Below are positions 34,048-45,104 of a stretch of DNA of 64,000 bases, piece after piece. The translations under genes were made by a program, and so were the position numbers. Below the pieces are notes generated by a model. It was given only the letters and a program-made list of their open reading frames with translations, had not been told where the DNA came from and did not search any database. Numbering within the stretch: the first letter of the stretch is position 1; each line of letters starts with the position of its first letter. Origin of the DNA: Edaphochlamys debaryana (taxonomy: Eukaryota > Chlorophyta > Chlorophyceae > Chlamydomonadales). Location: contig JAEHOE010000114.1 in assembly GCA_016858145.1 (NCBI GenBank), positions 248,001 through 312,000 of the forward strand, in the 5' to 3' direction.

Positions 34048-35394
34048 ATGAGGTTTTGTTGGTGCTGGGCCGTGATGTGCTTCACGGCCAGATTGAGCGT
34101 CGCCAGCTGCTGCTGTAGCGCCTGGTTGTTGGGGTTCGCCTGCACCTGGATCTGCATGCTGGCTTGCATGGCCTTGATCTGAGCGAGCTGTGCGAAGTTG
34201 TACTGCACGTTGGCGGCGGCCGCAGCGGTGGCGGCGGAGCCCGGCGGCGGCGGGGACGCCGCGGTGACGGGCAGCGGCGGTGTGGCGACTCGGGAGGCGG
34301 GGGCCATGGGATTGGGGGCCATGGGGTTGGGCGGCGGGGCCTCCTGCTTTATGTGGGCTTCCTGCTTGATGACCGGCGCACCAGGCATCCCCGGCTGCGG
34401 ACCCGGAGGCGCGTAGGCGGGGACCGGGCCGGGCTGGGGCGGGCCCGGCTGGAAGGGGTTGGGCGGGGGAGCTCCGGGCGCCAGCGGGTTGAGGCCTGGA
34501 CAGGGCGCCAGGGTCCAGGGGGCAGTGGGGAACGCGGTGGAGATCACACTACATGGGTGCAACACGCATTGCTCAGACAGGAGAGGTGCGTCCGGCGGCC
34601 CTGGGTGCATGACAGGCACTCCAGCCCGTCCCCCTCGCCTTGTCCAGGGTGATGCATGGCCCCCACCCTCATGGACTTGGGGCACGACACCAGGCGGACC
34701 CTGTTCCCCAACCTCGATCCGGCCCACCCCCGACCGCAACCACCCTGCCGTCCGTTTGCCCCGTGCATGTGGGTCACCCTCCCTGGAGAGTCGGCCCATC
34801 CGCCCTTGCTCTAGTCCACAAACCAGCCCCTCCCCTGCCCACGAAGCTCATGCCTGCAGCTCTACAAGGCTGTTTATCGTCCGAAATCCTGCCACCCAAA
34901 CTTATGGCTCCCAGCTCTGCATCCAACCCGCACACACGTGATCGCGCTCCCAAGGACTCACCGCCCGGCTGCGGCATGCCGTAGGGGACCTGCGGCCGCC
35001 CGCCCGCCCCCGGCATCTGGGGCGGGGGCGCCCCGGGCGCCATGGCACCCGGCTGAGGCCGCATCATGCCAGGCGCCATGCTGGGGTGGGGCTGCACCTG
35101 GTGGGGTGCCATGGGACCGGGAGCCATGCCACCGGGCCCCGGAGGAGGCGTTGCGCGGAGGCCCGGCGCCATGGCTGGACCCGGCGCCATCATCGGGGGC
35201 GGCCCAGGCGCCAAGCCCGGCGCCATCCCTGGTGCCATGCCTGGGACCATCCCTGGCGCCATGCTGGCTGGCCCTGGCGCCATGCCTGGTGCCATGGAAC
35301 CTGGCCCTGGGACCATGCCCGGCGCCATGGGCCCTGGCGCCATGCCAGGCGCCATAGGCGGCCCCGGCTGCATGCCCGGCAGGCCGGGCTGCAT
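30840..35394 (-). CDS. TAF4: Transcription initiation factor TFIID subunit 4 (TAF4)
   Basis: Seven exons: 35394-34962, 34495-33375, 33026-32910, 32679-32515, 32213-32100, 31563-31501, 31265-30840. Total 2439 nt, 812 residues, all junctions in phase. TAF4 is a scaffold of TFIID; its histone fold pairs with TAF12. The N-terminal 500 residues are low complexity: Met-Ala-Pro-Gly repeats (exon 1), Pro-rich sequence, two IKQE motifs, and a Gln run (about 12 Gln) next to an ALQQQLATLNLAVKH helix. An acidic patch (GEDDDDDELDALKG) precedes the TAF4 family domain, including MRRLDKDVFPYLALAAE and AHLTALLRAVGRQ (about 540-570). Charged coiled-coil-like sequence follows with EEEALKAGLLPRG and TVTNIFQ. The last exon ends in PVHLRLSDLISVMSTDP and NKHPLLYTWQ, matching the conserved TAF4 C-terminus (RDL...LLY). 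The start is the ATG at the head of the MAPG repeats. A truncated copy lies upstream at 37156-37900. Confidence 0.82.
33029..33077. repeat. G-rich (GGGGGT)n run in intron 2 of TAF4
   Basis: Repeated GGGGGT blocks on the plus strand directly beside the intron's 3' splice site (C-rich in the transcript). The DNA strand could form a G-quadruplex. Confidence 0.6.
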
Positions 35395-35829
35395 GTCAGT
35401 CGCTGACTATGACAAGCTGCGTGTCTTGGCTAGGTTGCTGGCAGCGCGACCAGCGCGCTGCCAGCTGATTTCCCAAGCGCCCCCGCGAAGCTGCCGCAGC
35501 GAAGTGATCACGCTTTGCTCGCTCGCTAATTGGTCTCTGACGATATGCGATTGCCCCGGTGGCGCAGCCGGGTGCGGACGCGTTTAGCCGAGCTGCTGCC
35601 GCGAGCCCGCGTCGGCCCACCAGGTCCAGCTTCCAACAGTCTACAGCTAGAGCAACAGTGACCGGCAAGAGCTTTGAAGCATAGAGGAGGCTGTGGAATG
35701 GGCGCGAGATTGCTGGTCGGCGAGTTGCACAAATAGGAGCGGCGTACTGTCAAGTGTATAAGTATGGACACACAGCAACTAATGGGACAGCATAATATCT
35801 CCCGCATGGACCATCCGTCTCTGGCAGCT
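35395..35829. other. TAF4 5' leader and promoter region
   Basis: Non-coding. Much of 35580-35760 is closely matched at about 37730-37900, including the run GTGACCGGCAAGAGCTTT, showing that the TAF4 upstream region was copied. Confidence 0.6.
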
Positions 35830-36130
35830 CAGGCCCGCCGTGGCCCCCGCTCGGGAGCCCCCGCCCTCCCCCGCTCAATCCCGCCTCTCCCCGCCCTCGA
35901 AAGTGCCAAGTCGTGTCTTGCCGGCCTCGTCGATGGTCAGCTGCAACGGCGAGATCCTTCAGGCACGTGTGTCGCTTGGGGGCGGACGCCTGCACGCACG
36001 CGTCTGGTCCGTCCATGGCAGGCCCGCCGTGGCCCCCGCTCAGTCCCGCCTCTCCCCGCCCTCAAAAGTGCCAAGTCGTGCCTTGCGGCCTCGCTGATGT
36101 TCAGCTGCAACGATGAGGCACTTCAGGTAC
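35830..36130. repeat. Direct repeat pair, period about 190 bp
   Basis: Two imperfect copies, starting near 35830 and 36020. Each holds GGCCCGCCGTGGCCCCCGCT, CCGCCTCTCCCCGCCCTC, AAAGTGCCAAGTCGTG and a TCAGCTGCAACG word. They flank a short unique stretch in the gene-free region upstream of TAF4. Confidence 0.7.
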
Positions 36131-37155
36131 CAAGAGCTAGGCGGGCTGGCACGCTCAGACCACGAGGTCTCCTTGCTCAGACTCCCCTGGGGACCGTCCC
36201 CTGTGACAGTCGGGAGGTGAGAATGCCGCGCGGGGACAGGCCACAGGCGGACGCAGGCGCTGGGGGCCTCAGCACCACAAGATGGCACAGGAAAGATACT
36301 TAACATCCGGCATTCGAGCGCAACGTTGCGTTGTGCTGCCCGTGGCGGCCCCTAGGATCCACCCACACGCACCTACGCGGTTGCCATGTCGCCCTATCTC
36401 TAGTTGCGGTCAGCTGCATCCCCCCTCGCCATCATAGTGACTGCGCTGCACGGCCCCGCTGAACCCCGCCTCTTCCCTCCCCGCGGACGAGTCTTGCAAC
36501 CGCCTGCCATCACCGGTGGCGCCGGAGCCACGCCCTAGGCACCATCACAAGGCGGCCTCCTCAGGGTCCCTCTGACCCGTGCATGCCCCGCCTTAACCGC
36601 ATCCCTCTGCTCCACTACTGTACAAGCCCCCCATCACTAGGCCAACGCAATTGGTACGACAACTCCTCGAGGCCGCAATGGCGCCACGCGGTATCCCCAC
36701 TCCAGACCCACCGAGGCCCAGCAGCGGTGGGGTCAGTCTCAGGGCGCACAGCTCACGGCCACGCTACGGCCAGCAGCCTACTTTCACTGCGCAACCGCAC
36801 ACGCTTTCGTCCCAGCAATCAGACGTCCCTCCTTCTAGTAAGCAAGCTCAGAAGTTCAAACCGCCCACGCACCTCACCACACAGCCATGCCCCCATCCCT
36901 GCCCTTCTGCCACTACGTTGCGCTAGTTCCAAGCCACCCTCTCCACCAAGGATGCACATTGCCTAAATCCTCCCCACGGGCCCACGACCTTCCACGTCTC
37001 CTCCAGCGTCCTACCGTGAGCGCTAGTCCAGGGTCCAGGATATGCACATGTGGAATGCAGACAGACAGACAGATGTTACAGGTGTGACACAAGAGCACGT
37101 GGGCATTGCTGCCAAAGGAACTCACATCATGCGGCGCGTAACCTTGTGCGCAAGA
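36131..37155. other. Gene-free stretch upstream of TAF4
   Basis: No open frame with codon bias or domain. Its first part (near 36119, word AGGTACCAAGAGCTAGG) resembles sequence near 38117, so the duplication that copied TAF4 may extend here. A short (CAGA)n run lies near 37058. Confidence 0.4.
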
Positions 37156-37730
37156 CTACTCATTGCCAGCCGCCGCCGTGCCGCCGCCGGCCTGCTCTTG
37201 CTGCTGCAGGTACTGTTGGTGCTGGGCCATGATGTGCTTGACGGCCAGATTGAGCGTTGCCAGCTGCTGTTGTAGCACCTGGTTGCTGGGGTTCGCCTGC
37301 GCCTGGACCTTGAGGCTGGCCTGCATGGCCTTGACCTGAGCGAGCTGTACGGCAGTGTACTGCTTGCTGCCAGCCGCCGCAGCGGCGGCGACTCGGGAGG
37401 CAGGGGGCACCGGGGCGGGGCCCATGGGGTTCAGCGGCGGGGCCTCCTGCTTCACATCCACCTCCTGCTTTATGACCGGCGCGCCAGGCATCCCGCCACC
37501 CATCCCTGTGGCTCCCCGCTGCGTCCCCCGTGCGCACACACACTTGGCTGTGCATCCACCCCACACGCAAGAGACCGCGCTCCCGAAGACTCACAGCCCG
37601 GTTCCGGAGCGTTGAAGGGCAGCAAGCGCCCCGCGAATGATGCGAATGCCGCAGCCGAATTGATAACGCCTTAGTTGGTGTGTGAAGATGTGCCGTTGCC
37701 GCTGGCGTGCATCCGGAAGCGTTCAGCCGA

Positions 37731-37762
<32 letters not shown>

Positions 37763-37900
37763 GAGCTTGCGTCGGCCCACCAGGTCCAGCTTCCAACAGT
37801 CTACAGCTGGAGGAACAGTGACCGGCAAGAGCTTTTAAGCATAGAGGAAGGCTGTCGACTGGCGCGAGATTGCTAGCGGCAAGGTGCAGTGCAGAAGCTT
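37156..37900 (-). pseudogene. Truncated duplicate of the TAF4 5' region
   Basis: 37900-37600 matches the TAF4 5' leader. Near 37590 there is a copy of the end of TAF4 exon 1 with its GTGAGTC donor. 37503-37156 is an open frame of 115 residues from an internal ATG that aligns with part of TAF4 exon 2 (GAPVIKQE, the paired IKQE-like motif, LQQQLATLNLAVKHI, AQHQQ) and then stops. Almost all of exon 1 with its Met-Ala-Pro-Gly repeats, and everything after the Gln run, is missing, so the histone-fold and C-terminal domains are absent. It carries a (CTG)10 run where the parent has about two. Most likely a broken copy. A short TAF4-like N-terminal peptide could still be made if it is transcribed from the copied promoter. 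Confidence 0.75.
37732..37761. repeat. (CTG)10 trinucleotide run
   Basis: Ten uninterrupted CTG units in the copied TAF4 leader; the parent sequence near 35590 has only about two. Confidence 0.9.
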
Positions 37901-39639
37901 CGTTGTGCGTAGGCATGTACTTATGGCGAGACAAGAGCAGTTTGCTTGATGGGTGGAAGGCGGCAATGCTCGCGCTCCAGGAGCCTAGTCCATGCGAGTC
38001 CATGGCACGACATGGCACGCTCCGCCTGCGCACCTCGCATGACAACGCGCCCTCGACAGCCCCGCTGACCGGGTCCTAGCTTGCCACCCTCGCTGCTGGC
38101 CATCTGGACTATTTTGGGCTTTAGGCACCAGGAGCCAGGCAGCCAATCCCCCGCTCGGCTACGGAGGATGGCTTGCTGTGGGACGATGCCCGGCGCCCTG
38201 ACCCTGCTCCGCCTTCCGGATCACCGGATGACGCAAGCCAGCGCATTATCCGCGTCCCATTCACAACCGTGACACCCGCCTCACCGCTAGGCACTGCCGC
38301 CATTGACACATAGCACCGCACAGCAGGACTGCCCGCGATGGGGACTGGGGAACTGGAGGACTGCACCGGCTCGACCGCTACTGACCTCCCCCACACCTCC
38401 ATATCATCCTCCTTCGCCGTCCTCCAATGTCCAGCGTCCCTAGGAGAGTGAACTCGGGCAGCTGCGGCACGCGCCAGCATTTAGCTTTGGATCCAGCTGG
38501 ATCATGCAGCTGTGGAATTCAAATGCGACACTGAAAGCGGCGATGGTACCACCGCGGCGAAGTCACCGTAGAATTACATGAAGCAGACGAAAGCCACTAT
38601 GGCTGTGTAGCAGTCCACATCCACTCCGTAAACAGTTCGTCGCAAACAAATGGCCGAGAATGCTCCTGCGCCTGCTCGCGTTAAACCGACTTTAGCTGGG
38701 TACCCTGTCACTGTGCCTGTAGTGCCGACTAGGCCTCTTCTACGAGACCACAACTGTGCTGCGCCGCGACAGACACTTGACACGGTTCTCGCGGATGACA
38801 GCAAACCGTTCCTCAGTGACCTTGGCAACGCCTACTGCACACGCGTGGTGCTCCTACCGCCGGGGACGAGATGGTAGAAGCCAAGGAGCACCTCAAGGTC
38901 TGCCGATGGACACGGCGCCGCGGAGTGCTTGCAGCAGGCATGGCACCAACAATGCGGCGATACCTGCTATTACTGTGAGCGCATAGGCGGCATAGGCAGA
39001 GAGCTGCGCGTGGTCGCCCGTGGCGAGAGTTAGCATGTCCATGCGCTGCGAACGCGCTAGCTAGTGAGCGCACAGATTCATCCTGGGACTGCGGCTTTGA
39101 GGCATAACAGTCTGAAGATGAGGGAGTGACCTGTCACAAACGGCGCGGGGGGTTAGGCATAAGCGCCAGGGTACTGATGCGCAAGGCAGGGGCGAGCGGG
39201 ACCTAGGGGGACTAGGAGAGACGAGTGGAAGCTTGTCCCTAAGGGACCGGCCAACGACGGCTGACACGGCAGCGGGCATCCTAATCGACACTGTAATATG
39301 CGGCTACATGTTTCTAGACTTCTCTCCTGTCGCTGTGCCTACGCAGCAGCGGCACTAGGGGCCCGGGCTGGGACAAGCCGGGACCGACACCGTTGTTGAG
39401 CAAGGACGAGTCTGTCCTAATTTGGGCACGTACCGAGACGGCTTCGCGCACGCGTGGGAGCCGTTGGAGCATCCTGCGCACGCCGTAAGCGGCGTGGAGA
39501 GAAGTCGCGCTCGCACTCCTGCGCCGAGGCCGAGGCTGGCCTCTGCATTCGCGGTACCTTGATCAAGTGCATCACTTACATATGCCCTTTGTGCCACGGA
39601 CAGCAGCGCGGGTGCCAGGCCTGCAAGGGCATAATTGCG
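37901..39639. other. Gene-free stretch between the TAF4 copy and the SLDAW duplication
   Basis: Somewhat lower GC than the genes. A 75-codon ATG frame at 38650-38877 (+) and a Cys-rich frame without ATG near 39454-39720 (with ICPLCHGQQRGCQACKG) were seen. Neither has a splice partner or homologous support, so neither is called as a gene. Confidence 0.4.
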
Positions 39640-42600
39640 CGGTGCGAAGTCAGTACACAGCAAACCGGAATCCTCCTGCTCTCGTCTTGTCATGAACACA
39701 CGTGCATAAGCCTAAAGTAGATCAGCACAGCATCCTTCAGACGCGGCTTGCTTGGCCGGTCGGGCACGTCGCTCGCACGACCCAGGCCCGCAGTTCCACC
39801 AGGCTCGCGCGGCCTCACGGTCTTGCGTTAGCCCAGCCATAGGTCACCGTGGTCTCCTGCATCACTGCTAGCTGCGGCTTGCCCGTGCCGTGCCATTGTG
39901 ACGGTCTCACGTGGAATCCCCGCGCGGCCGAGCCACTAGCGGCCGTGCCTGCTGTCATCGAACCGGCTGCTGCCCTGGCGGAAGCCTCGCTGGTGAGCCT
40001 CGCTCGTGACCCTCCAGCGAACTCCGTCGCGAACGCCCTGGTTTGCCGGTCGGCCATTCCCTGCAAACGTGGTCACGCTCCCTGGAAACGAGAAGGCCAT
40101 GGCAGGATCGCTGGCGTCTGACCTGAATTTGCTCGTCGCTGTGCACAGTTGAGCGTGACTTACGGCGACACTTACTACGTTCATGGCCGCGAGCTACCTC
40201 GGCTGCAGCCTTGACGCCTGGCTGCCCAGTGAACGTGAACCAGAAACGGATGTTCTGCCTCATGGGCACCGCCGCTCGTCTTCCGCCTCAACGGAGGATG
40301 CGACGGCCGCACTCGTCGAAGCAACCGGCCGGCGCTCAGGCGCCTCCTGCCCGGTGCCCATACCTCCCGCAAAGTGCTCTGCAAGGACGCATCGGGCACG
40401 GGTGTCTGTGGCAGCCTCAGCGCTCGAAGCAATTGGCTCGGGACCCGGCGGCTGTCCCACGCTAGCAAGTCCCTTGCTGAGCCCCAATGGGCCCCAACGC
40501 TGTGGGGTTCTCGTAGCGGGCGCCTCCCCCGCCACGCCCCACACCGCGGCAGCAGCCGCCCCTTGCAGCGCCTCGCCGTTCAGCCCGCGGCTGGACCCCA
40601 CGCTGGAGCGCTTCAGCTCCGAGTACGGCAGTCACGCAGCTGGCTCTTCATCTCCCCCTGCCTCCGCTGGCAGCCTCGCAGCCTCCGAGCTGCTGGCGGC
40701 GCCGGCGGTTAATGTCGTACCGATGACGTCACTGGCGCCGGGATCTGAAGTGCTGACCCAGCTTGCGGGGCTGCATCCGGTGCTGTGGGCGGAGCTGGTG
40801 CAGGCGGCAACGCTGCTGCGGCCGGCCCCTGCCCTGGGCGGCTTAGGCGACTGCACGGCGTCTGGCCGCCCGGAGCCCGCGTCTTCGATGCCGCGGCTGG
40901 GCTCAGGTGAGCTTGGAGGCAGCGGAGTGCTTGCAAGTGCGTGCGAGCTATGTATTGTTGAAGCGTCATGCAAGGGCGCCCTTGGCGGCGTGCCCTTGTT
41001 TGACTGACCGATACCGTGACCACGTGACTCCTTTCCCTCCCACTCCCAACCCCGCCTTCTTCCCGACGCAGCCGCCGCTCTGGCGGTGGCGGACCTCCGC
41101 CCCCTGGCCCTGTCCTCCCCCGACTCGGACTCCGCCACCAGCCTGGCCGCCGCCCCCGCCGCCGCCGGCCCCTCCGCCGCCGTCGTCGCTGCCGGCTCGG
41201 GCCTCCTCAATTCTGCCAACTCCGTCGCCGCGCCCGCCGCCGCCGCAACCGCCGTCAGCAGTAGCCGCACCGACTTCGCCGCTGCGTCAGCCCCTACATC
41301 GACCGCCTCGACCGACCCCGATGAGACCGGCGGCGACGGCGCCGGCGGCAGGAGCTGTCTGTCGGCGCGGTGGGATGACGCCCTGGAGGCAGCCACCGCC
41401 GCCTTCTCCCGGTCGCTGTCATGGTCCTGGGACCCGCCACCGCCGCCGCCGTCACCGCCACCGTCGCCGCCACCGGCATCGCCCAAGGCAGAGGTACCGG
41501 AAGCCCTGCTGCCCCTCGGACCATACGGAGGTGGCGGCCTGGTGGCGGGAGGGACGGCGGCACAAATGACCGCATGCTGGGCCTCGGCCTATCGGCTCGA
41601 GGTCCCACCCGGCGGGCCGCCGGCCATGCGCACGACGGCCGCGCTGGGCCTGGCAGTGCGTGCGAGCTGCAGCGGCGGCGGCAGCGGCCGTCGGCGGCGT
41701 GGGCTGCATGAGGGCACGGTGCGCGGGGGGCTGCCGCGCGGCGCCGCTCCCGACGGGGGCCTCTCAGTTGCCCGGGGGCCTCGGTTGGCGTCGTCGTGGT
41801 AGGGGGAGTGAAGGGCAGGTAGCGGCGCGCAGGGTTCTACCCGCTTGGGCGGCCCCCCGCCCCCTGCCTGTCAAAGTCACGACTGGCACGGGCATGAAGG
41901 AGGCAACGGACGAAGCCAGCAGTACGACGTACGGCAGTACGGCAGCAGGTGGCGTTACATATCGTGGGCGCCCGCATGCAGTTGGCTTGTGGGCTTGAGC
42001 TCAGGGCCCTGGCTGTGAGCCAGCCTGTGAGCTGTGAGCCGGCTGCGCTTTGGCGCCCCGTGAGCATGCACGTTTGCGCAGTCAGCTTCAGAAGCGTCAG
42101 TCAACACACGCAGCCATCTCCACGTGACCGGCTCTGGCAGTATGAGCAGTGTGAGCAGTACGAGCAGTACGAATGTTGAGCTGTCCCGATGCAGGGTGTG
42201 TCGTTCCGTACGTTCCGTGCAGCGTAAAGCGCTTTCCAGTGTTGTGTGCGCACCGTTTCAGTTTGGTCAGTTGCAGTTGAGCGTACATGAGCACGGGTGT
42301 GGCTGGTGGGGTGTGTGCAAAGTTTTGTTCAAGGGCCTGAGCCCCAGCCTCGAGGCAACGTCCTTGCCGCGACCGCCGTGCGTGGGGGGCAACTGCGTTA
42401 CCGAATGTATTATTCATGTCCTGCAAAGTGCGGGAGCCTACGGTCCCCAAGAAGCTTACGCAGCTCAAGTCAATAGTAGCTAATATACCGCTGATGAAGA
42501 GAGGCGTTGTTGCGTACTTGGTTTGGGGGGATGATGCTGGGTCCCGGGTATAACCTGGTGTTTGGCCTGCGGGCCTAAAGTTACTCAGTCCTCCCATTTG

Positions 42601-44460
42601 CTTGTCGGTGGGGCCGTACTACTGCCCTACATTTGAGTTTGGTTGCTCCGAAGTCAGTCTGTTGGGGACCGGGACAGCTGCGGCTGGATCTTACCTCCCG
42701 TGCCTAAGTGCCTGGATCAATCCGGTTGGAGGAGTGGGTCCGGCGAGAGGCCCCTCGGTCCCTGCGCGCAGCTGCCGGCGTCAGGGCTACTCGGCCTGCC
42801 TGACGGTAGCTCCTCTGCCTGAGCTGCTGCCCGTCTGCTGTGCATCTTGATGTTTTTACATGCCTTGAGTATGCGTCGGTCCAGCTAAGGGTGTGCTTTG
42901 TGACCAACTTGGTCCCGTTGAACGGGATCGGGAAGACCGCGGGTCATGGCAGTGGTTGAAGGGGGCGGCACGAACGATAAGGGAGGAAACGCCAACACTA
43001 CGGCGGCTAAATGTGCGGTATGTAGCAGGTGCTTCGGGCAGGTTGCTTGCTCCGGAATGTGTCGAGCGCATGTGGGACGCGCGCTGGGAGTATGGCTGCT
43101 TAATTGGTATCACGAACCCAATGCCTCGTCCCTGTGTACGGCACACGTGTGCCCGTCCGTACCAGGTCAGGGAATATCTAACAATTATACTCAGATGTCG
43201 GCTGTAGTAGCCCTTTCAGCTCTTACATATCGAGCCGTAACTTGTGCCCCACTTCGAAGGAAGTGCCGTAAGGAACGAAATAATGAATGTGGTTGCTGCT
43301 CAACATATTAATGACTGCTTTCTCTTCTGTGAAGGGCTGCTCGCATGAGCCGGGGAGTCTCTTGGGTGCAATTACTAGTGCGTCGGGGCCGCCTGTTGGA
43401 TCTGCAGTTGCTTTGCCTGGTTTGCCGAGACGGGCAGGTGGGCAGCCACATATTGAGGAATCGGGGTGGGGGCAGATGATCGTCCTTGCAGCTTCACTGG
43501 GGGCACGCAGATGGGGAGGACGTCTTGCTCTGATGGGGATTGCCGGCTGGGGCTGGGGCTTGAGTCAAGCGCTTGTCACGGTGCTTTAGGCGGTCCCTGC
43601 TATCGGTCTCTACAAAGCGCGCGGCTGGACGCAGGGGAGACGGGCGTGGAGCGGACCTTGTGCCTCCGGTGGCAAAATGGCTGTACGGTGGACAGGGCGG
43701 AGGCTGCTCAAGGTGACGCGGTGGACTCTCAGTCAAATGGGCGCAATATGTGTAGTCAGGTTCCGCGGGGTTTGCTGGATTGCGTAGCGCAGAGGCTGGA
43801 TGGGGGTGGGGCTGCAGTGGTGAATGGGGGTCAGGGATTCAGAGCGGGTCCTGGCCTCCTGGGTCGACCCACCTCACAGTGTGCTCCTTGCAGTATCGGC
43901 TGGCTTGCCGAGGCGACCCCGGCGCCAGAGCCTGGCTGCTGGGTTGGGCACTGAGGGGTGGGGCCTGGGGTGCCGGATGACGAGCACATGTCAGGGCCGC
44001 TGGGGGGTTGTGGGGGAGTGGATATGGACCGATGCGGGGGGCAGCGGGGGTGCCCATCATGAAGCTCGCTTAGAGCAGCCGGCGAGGCCGAGCAGGACCG
44101 AGCAGGGCCTGAGGCACTGGGAGACTTCGTCGCTGGGGCGCTGGGTGGGTTCCAATGGGATTGCGGAGTTGCCGAGGAGCTGGCGGATGGGGCTGATCAG
44201 TTCAAGGTGTACAGTGTGTTGTGGCGGTGGTGGCGGTGGCGTAGTGCGCTTTTGGGACCCGGCGCAGGGTTGCGTGCTGAGGGCTCTTCGTAGTGACAAC
44301 ACGGGCTTGGGCTCGATGCACTCAGTGGGTAAGGGTGTGAATATGTGAGTGTGAGAGAAGGAAGGTTTCCTAAACGCGGTGTGACCTTGTTGTTAACGTG
44401 TGCACCCGTGCGAGGCACAATGCTCCCCATAGGTTTCTGGAGTTCAGGGGCTACAACCGC
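39640..44460. repeat. Segmental duplication, left copy
   Basis: Matches 45105-49600 in the same orientation. Shared landmarks are GTGCGAAGTCAGTACA (39640 and about 45108), the SLDAW gene, downstream words such as GTACCAGGTCAGG (near 43160 and 48512), and TCTGGAGTTC (near 44433 and 49568). Offset shrinks from about 5.5 kb to 5.1 kb through indels. Divergence varies strongly along the copy. Confidence 0.8.
40183..41802 (+). CDS. SLDAW-family protein of unknown function (member 1)
   Basis: Two exons, 40183-40906 and 41072-41802, GTGAGC/GACGCAG, phase 1, total 1455 nt, 484 residues. Same family as the genes at 6321-7392 and 45649-47304. Conserved pieces are CSLDAWLPSE (residues 8-17), CPVPIP, SPFSP, a helical segment GLHPVLWAELVQAATLL just before the intron, TAAFSRSLSW followed by a Pro/Ser run, and the C-terminal RRGLHEGTVRGGLPRG. 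No known domain, signal peptide or membrane segment is recognised. The start is the only in-frame ATG before the first motif. The second half of exon 1, the intron and the start of exon 2 appear identical to the neighbour copy although the first half of exon 1 has diverged, suggesting gene conversion. Function unknown; the family may be lineage-specific. Confidence 0.68.
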
Positions 44461-45104
44461 AGCCAGGCGGCCTGTCGGCCCTGTCCTACACGGCAGGTGG
44501 AACGGCCGTACGACCCGGGCTTGCAGGAAGGGACACACGCACCGCGCTGCTGTAAAAGCTCAGCAAGCACAGGGGCCGGAGCGCCGGACTCGGACCCCTG
44601 AAACCGTGCCCGCATCTGGCAAGGGTTCCCAGCATCAAGCTTTGAGCCGCTCGCGGCCACGGACTCACGCAACAAGCCACGGACTCACGCAAGCTGTGGC
44701 AGGGTCCCGCCTCGCCCGGAAGGGGCTGATGGAGTGATGGTGGCACGGCCCCCGGCAGCCCTGGGCTAGCTGCACCCCACCTGCTGCACGTGGCATTGAC
44801 CCAGCTGGCAGGCCAGTTGGCGGTGGGGTTGGCGGCACGGTGGGTGCCATTGGCGGCCTTGGTGCCGGTACGTGAAGAGAGCGCCCTCGCCCTGGGGTTC
44901 TTAGGACAACGGCGCCGCGTAGTGCCGGGCCCTGTGTTGGCATCGATGGGGAGGGCATGGGGTTGCGGCCGCACGGCGTGTGTAGCGCATGCCTGTCTTG
45001 CGACGAACCCTCACTCCTGTGTGCGGGTTCTTCGGCTGACTTCAACCATGTCGCCGCATACAGCCGCAAACGAGGCCGGCGCTAAAAGCTAGATTTACTC
45101 GATT
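41803..45104. other. Downstream non-coding part of the left SLDAW duplicate
   Basis: No supported gene. The stretch 42940-43170 is well matched near 48300-48520, but an ATG frame of 121 codons at 42946 is not kept open in the copy. Conservation therefore looks like 3' untranslated or regulatory sequence. The only plus-strand TGTAA noted is near 44551, very far from the stop. Confidence 0.45.

Noticed and set aside
38650..38877. 75-codon ATG frame
   Set aside because: It contains codons rare in the neighbouring genes, has no domain and no upstream signals.
39454..39720. Frame with a CPLCHGQQRGCQAC zinc-finger-like piece
   Set aside because: No ATG, no splice partner, not shared with the other duplicate; a short chance match is likely.
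42946..43311. Cys-rich 121-codon frame in the left duplicate
   Set aside because: The matching region in the right duplicate has lost the ATG and the frame although the DNA is similar.
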